Below, in pieces: positions 60,795 through 64,000 of a stretch of 64,000 bases of DNA. The notes under the pieces are model-generated. The model had not been told where the DNA came from. It did no database searches and worked only from the letters and a program-made list of their open reading frames with translations. Position numbers and translations under genes: made by a program. The first letter of the stretch is position 1, and each line of letters begins with the position of its first letter. The stretch comes from Alphaproteobacteria bacterium HT1-32 (GTDB taxonomy: Bacteria; Pseudomonadota; Alphaproteobacteria; Rhodospirillales; HT1-32), in the NCBI GenBank assembly GCA_009649675.1, contig WJPL01000003.1, positions 737,199 to 801,198 on the forward strand, read 5' to 3'.

Positions 60795-61985
60795 ATGTCT
60801 GACAAACCCTTCCGTCTGGAAACCGCCTTCCGGGACGAGGATATCAAGCCGGGACTGTTCAAGTTCCTCTCGACCATCGGACGGCGACGGTTTGACGACC
60901 GTGTGAAGGCATTGCGGGCGACAACCGCCAGCCGCCCCATGTCCGGACGACTGCTGGGCGAAGTCTTCCTGATTGAACGGGGTCTGTCCGAAGTCGCAAC
61001 TTTCCTTGGCGGTCGCGCCGCGGACCGGGTCAAGCGCCTCCCCGCCCCGTCACGGGCATTGGTGGAGACGGCTATTTTTGCCACCCGCTTTGTCGACTCC
61101 CTGCCATCAGATATGCGGGAAGTCTTCGTTGATGACCTGCAACAGGCGCTGACAGGTGAACGCTCCCTTCAGACGGAATGGCATTTCCTTGGTGCTCTGG
61201 CATGGTTTGCCCGCAATGGCTGCCGTTTCTGGCTGCGTGATGACGCTGACGCACCGCTGATGGGTGGTATTGCCGGTACGGATGTTGCCATCCTGCCGGT
61301 CGCTCTTGATGCGGATGCGGGTCGACGTGTCGGACGCCGTGCCTGGTTTGGTCTCGCCGACCAGCTTGCGCCCCTGTTTGCCTCGGCCACCGGCCCGGAC
61401 AATAAAGCCGTCCTGATTGCCATCGAATTCGACAATGAACCGCCGGAAGATCTGACGACCGTGGTACAGACGGTAAAGTTTGCGATTGAACAAAAGGCAA
61501 AGATCAACGCTGACGGATGGTCGGTGCAGTTCAGGGAACTCGACAAGGTCAGGCCGGGAATGGAAACCACGGACGTCCTGAAGGTTCTTGCCGAACATAT
61601 CACCCCCGGCGCCCATTATGCCCTGACTGAATCCGATGATGGCCTGCTCGCCATCGCGGCATGGAGCAAGGCAAAAGACGACATACCGGCAGCCCTGCTG
61701 GCGCAGCTTGAAGAGCTGGTTGAAACCAGCGGCAACACTGTTGTTCCTGCCTTTATCGAGGAAGTCTCTCCCGACGAATGGCAGCGCCATATCGAGAATG
61801 ACAGTTTCCGCGCCCGCCTGACCGATTTTCTGAACGCCCGCCCGGAAGTCACCGGACTGCGCCTCTCCCATGCCGGCCATCTGCTGACCCGGCCCGGCGC
61901 GGCACCTCTCGGTGACGTCCCTACCCTGATCTGGAACCCTTCAGACGAACGGGATGTACAGCTGATGCGGGCTGCACTGGGATAA
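60795..61985 (+). CDS. Conserved-looking protein of unknown function
   Basis: I do not recognise a family. The 396-residue product is soluble, with no signal peptide or membrane segment. It begins with a basic region (about 1-75: GRRRFDDRVKALRATTASRP), then a helical part (LVETAIFATRFVDSLPSDMR). The rest alternates strands and helices, with two similar-sized halves of mixed alpha/beta look (about 190-290 and 290-396). There are few cysteines. It follows aroC by 18 bases on the same strand and is likely co-transcribed with fabI and aroC. Confidence 0.6.
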   Translation: MSDKPFRLETAFRDEDIKPGLFKFLSTIGRRRFDDRVKALRATTASRPMSGRLLGEVFLIERGLSEVATFLGGRAADRVKRLPAPSRALVETAIFATRFVDSLPSDMREVFVDDLQQALTGERSLQTEWHFLGALAWFARNGCRFWLRDDADAPLMGGIAGTDVAILPVALDADAGRRVGRRAWFGLADQLAPLFASATGPDNKAVLIAIEFDNEPPEDLTTVVQTVKFAIEQKAKINADGWSVQFRELDKVRPGMETTDVLKVLAEHITPGAHYALTESDDGLLAIAAWSKAKDDIPAALLAQLEELVETSGNTVVPAFIEEVSPDEWQRHIENDSFRARLTDFLNARPEVTGLRLSHAGHLLTRPGAAPLGDVPTLIWNPSDERDVQLMRAALG

Positions 61986-62156
61986 TCCCTTTTATCAGAT
62001 CGTCCCCGGGATGATCTCAAGTTCATAACTTCGGATTGGAGAAGCCGCGATGTCCTTCACTGGCAAGGTCTGTTATTCCGTTTCAGCTCTTCCCGTATTA
62101 ATGATACCTTAATAAAGATATCTGCCCGGACGTTGTAATAAGAGGCTGTTCAGAGA

Positions 62157-63017
62157 ATGGTTAACAAGGCGCACAAGAACATATCTCCCGAGGTTCATGC
62201 GGAAATCATGTCCCGGCTGTCTGCCGTCGAGCAATCCCGGCATGTGCGCGTTCTTTTCGCCGTTGAATCAGGCTCTCGTGCCTGGAATATGCATTCTCCC
62301 AACAGCGACTATGACGTCCGGTTCATTTATGTGCATGAACCATCCTGGTACTGGTCGTTCAAAGATGGACGGGACGTGATTGAGGATCTGGACCGTGAGG
62401 CCGATATTGATCTGTCCGGCTGGGAACTCAGAAAAGCCGTCAGGCTGATGATGAAAGGAAACGCCGTCATTCAGGAATGGTTCAGGTCGGATATCACCTA
62501 TCGAACCGATACTGATTTTCAGCGCGAAATGTTGCAGCTGCTATCATTGATCGAGCGGCGGTATGCACTCACGAATCATTTCTTCAATATCTCAAAGCGT
62601 ATTTTCCGGGAGCGGGTAAAAGACCAGCCTGCCCCGAAGCTCAAGGCATATCTGTATACGATCCGCCCGCTTCTCCAGTATCTCTGGGTTGCCAACCAAC
62701 CGGAACAGTTTGATCATCAGGTTATTCTGCCGCCGATCTCAATTCTTCAACTGGTGAATGAGAATCCGGTTCCTGACAATGTACGACAGGAAATTCTGCG
62801 GCTGGTCGAGGAGAAAAAAGCCGGGAGCGAAACCAGCGCAAGCCTGAGCAGGCCGATTCTGAATTCCTACATTGAAGACATTATTGAGAATCCGACCGGG
62901 CTTAACAATAAACCTTCCCCCGCTGCACGTTTAAGCAAACAGGCCGTTCAGGAATCGGACAGGTTCCTGACACGATGGATAATGATGGAAACAACCTCCG
63001 GGTCATCGCCGGGATGA
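62157..63017 (+). CDS. RlaP-type nucleotidyltransferase (DNA polymerase beta superfamily)
   Basis: A 286-residue protein. The nucleotidyltransferase signature is AVESGSRAWNMHSPNSDYDV with RFIYVHEPSWYW, that is G-S-x-A-W followed by a D-x-D pair (S-D-Y-D-V). A later block, ADIDLSGWELRKAVRLMMKG with NAVIQEWFRSDI, matches the RlaP/YcgL group named from RNA-repair loci. No RNA ligase or other repair partner is nearby. The 171 bases before it (61986-62156) hold a near-palindrome around 61999-62019 and no gene. Confidence 0.8.
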   Translation: MVNKAHKNISPEVHAEIMSRLSAVEQSRHVRVLFAVESGSRAWNMHSPNSDYDVRFIYVHEPSWYWSFKDGRDVIEDLDREADIDLSGWELRKAVRLMMKGNAVIQEWFRSDITYRTDTDFQREMLQLLSLIERRYALTNHFFNISKRIFRERVKDQPAPKLKAYLYTIRPLLQYLWVANQPEQFDHQVILPPISILQLVNENPVPDNVRQEILRLVEEKKAGSETSASLSRPILNSYIEDIIENPTGLNNKPSPAARLSKQAVQESDRFLTRWIMMETTSGSSPG

Positions 63018-63047
63018 ATATCTGTCGGGGAGGCTGGCCAGCATCTG

Positions 63048-63785
63048 TTATGGCTTACGCCCGCCCAGCAGAAACTCCACATTCCCTTCCGGCCCGGTGA
63101 TCGGGCTTTTGGCAACGCCGAGCAGTTCCCAGCCCATCACATCGACCAGCCAGTCTGACATATCCGCACAGACGGCCTCATGCAGGGCCGGATCGCGGAC
63201 GACACCCTTCTTCCCCACATTCTCACGCCCCACCTCAAACTGCGGCTTGATCAGGGCGACCAGCCAGCCCGCCGGTTTCACCAGACTCATGGCGGCGGGC
63301 AGAACAGTTTTCAGGCTGATAAAACTGGCGTCGCAGACAACCATATCTATCGGGTCAGGAATATCGTCAGCGGTCAGGTGGCGGGCGTTCGTGCGTTCCA
63401 TCACCACCACGCGGTCATCACTGCGCAATTTCCAGTCAAGCTGGCCGTGGCCGACATCGACGGCGAATACTTTTGCCGCACCACGTGTCAGGAGAACATC
63501 GGTAAAGCCACCGGTCGAGGCACCAACATCGACACAGGTGAACCCGGCTGGGTCTATGCCGAACTGGTCCAGCCCCTTAATGAGTTTCAGGCCACCCCGG
63601 GAAACCCAGGGATGGTCCGCCCCCTTGAGTATCAGCGGCGCTGCCTCATCTAGCTGATGACCGGCCTTGTCGATGCGCTTTGTGTCAGACAGCACCTTAC
63701 CGGCCAGAATGAGCGCCTGCGCCTTTGCACGACTTTCAACCAGCCCGCGATCGACAAGCAGCTGATCGACCCGTTTCTTTGCCAT
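63048..63785 (-). CDS. tlyA: TlyA family rRNA 2'-O-methyltransferase
   Basis: A 245-residue protein with an N-terminal S4 RNA-binding domain (KKRVDQLLVDRGLVESRAKA, then QALILAGKVLSDTKRIDKAG) and an FtsJ-like methyltransferase domain: TCVDVGASTGGFTDVLLTRG as motif I, VFAVDVGHGQLDWKLR, VVCDASFISLKTVLPAAMSL and ALIKPQFEVGRENVGKKGVV. The mycobacterial member methylates cytidines in 16S and 23S rRNA and is needed for capreomycin action. It starts 13 bases after the dxs stop, as in many alphaproteobacteria. Confidence 0.92.
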   Translation of the reverse strand: MAKKRVDQLLVDRGLVESRAKAQALILAGKVLSDTKRIDKAGHQLDEAAPLILKGADHPWVSRGGLKLIKGLDQFGIDPAGFTCVDVGASTGGFTDVLLTRGAAKVFAVDVGHGQLDWKLRSDDRVVVMERTNARHLTADDIPDPIDMVVCDASFISLKTVLPAAMSLVKPAGWLVALIKPQFEVGRENVGKKGVVRDPALHEAVCADMSDWLVDVMGWELLGVAKSPITGPEGNVEFLLGGRKP

Positions 63786-63798
63786 GGTTCAGGCTATA

Positions 63799-64000
63799 TC
63801 AGGCCCGTGCCGGCTCAATGAGGCTGGCGCTGTCGAGACCGAGGGCCTGCATTGCCGTCGCCGCAATATGCTGCGCACTCAGCCCCGCCTGATCATACAT
63901 CGCATCCGGCTTGTCCTGATCGATGAATACATCGGGCAGCACCATCGGCCGGATCTTCAGACCACCATCCAGCTGACCCGTCGTCGCCAGATGATGCAGC
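63799..64000 (-). CDS. dxs: 1-deoxy-D-xylulose-5-phosphate synthase, C-terminal end (cut by window)
   Basis: The last 66 residues of a frame that enters from the right edge: [40 protein letters not shown], then [17 protein letters not shown] and stop. The [11 protein letters not shown] and FIDQD blocks are typical of the Dxs C terminus (transketolase-like, first step of the MEP isoprenoid pathway). The catalytic domains lie outside the window. The gene heads a dxs-tlyA pair. Confidence 0.88.
   Translation of the reverse strand, partial: LHHLATTGQLDGGLKIRPMVLPDVFIDQDKPDAMYDQAGLSAQHIAATAMQALGLDSASLIEPARA

Noticed and set aside
61999..62019. Near-palindrome around GATCGTCCCCGGGATGATC
   Set aside because: Two mismatches, no T run and no partner copy; too weak to call an operator or terminator.
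1..64000. CRISPR arrays, tRNA or rRNA genes, insertion sequences, prophage
   Set aside because: No regular spaced repeats, cloverleaf-like sequences, transposase or integrase motifs were seen; a covariance-model scan would settle the RNA genes.

Overview
The window reads as a chromosomal segment of a motile, probably aquatic alphaproteobacterium. The evidence is the presence of flbT, flaF and fliX (flagellar regulators largely confined to Alphaproteobacteria), a MotE-like protein, a DUF6468 protein beside fliM, a DksA with one zinc cysteine, and the dxs-tlyA arrangement. Rhodospirillales or a relative is my best guess; the genus cannot be fixed from the sequence. No rRNA, tRNA, CRISPR array, insertion sequence or phage gene was recognised.

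Layout. (1) 1-7231: an exopolysaccharide or O-antigen assembly operon on the minus strand (Wzc-like chain-length protein, WecG-type glycosyltransferase, GT4 glycosyltransferase, Wzx-like flippase, O-antigen ligase/polymerase cut by the left edge), with a Wza-like export lipoprotein diverging on the plus strand. The genes overlap or nearly touch, so they look translationally coupled. (2) 7238-11355: housekeeping and accessory metabolism: a VanZ-like protein, a two-subunit TPP-dependent decarboxylase, a renalase-like flavoprotein, and speD-speE for spermidine. (3) 11509-20078: a minus-strand motility operon, fliL-fliM-DUF6468-motE-cheY-cheZ-like-motB-like-motB-AMIN/TPR protein. (4) 20436-30893: plus-strand rod, ring and hook-filament genes flgF-flgG-flgA-flgH and flgI-flgJ-flgN-flgK-flgL-flagellin, interrupted by minus-strand dksA and fliX. 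Both flgF and flgI have sigma-54 type -24/-12 sequences, and both carry an identical 15-base palindromic element about 90-110 bases upstream. This looks like an FlbD/FliX-type enhancer system.

(5) 31028-53907: an island that starts inside the flagellar locus. flbT and flaF are followed, with overlapping start and stop codons, by glycosyltransferases and methyltransferase-like genes. After these come TPR glycosyltransferases (one of the O-GlcNAc-transferase type), three radical SAM enzymes, a Nudix hydrolase, two sulfotransferase-like proteins, a phytanoyl-CoA-dioxygenase-like oxygenase, a DegT-family aminotransferase and a FemAB-like acyltransferase. My reading is a flagellin or surface-glycan modification factory; the chemistry is unknown. 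Inside it sits a two-gene cassette (47605-49364) encoding an intimin-type inverse autotransporter barrel with no passenger and a separate secreted protein, preceded by an unusually A/T-rich stretch.

(6) 53904-64000: ordinary genes: an SDR, an HMCES/YedK-type SRAP protein, a FieF-type cation efflux protein, pdxH, a 17-kDa-antigen-like lipoprotein, a YihY/BrkB membrane protein, fabI, aroC, an unrecognised protein, an RlaP-type nucleotidyltransferase, tlyA and the 3' end of dxs.
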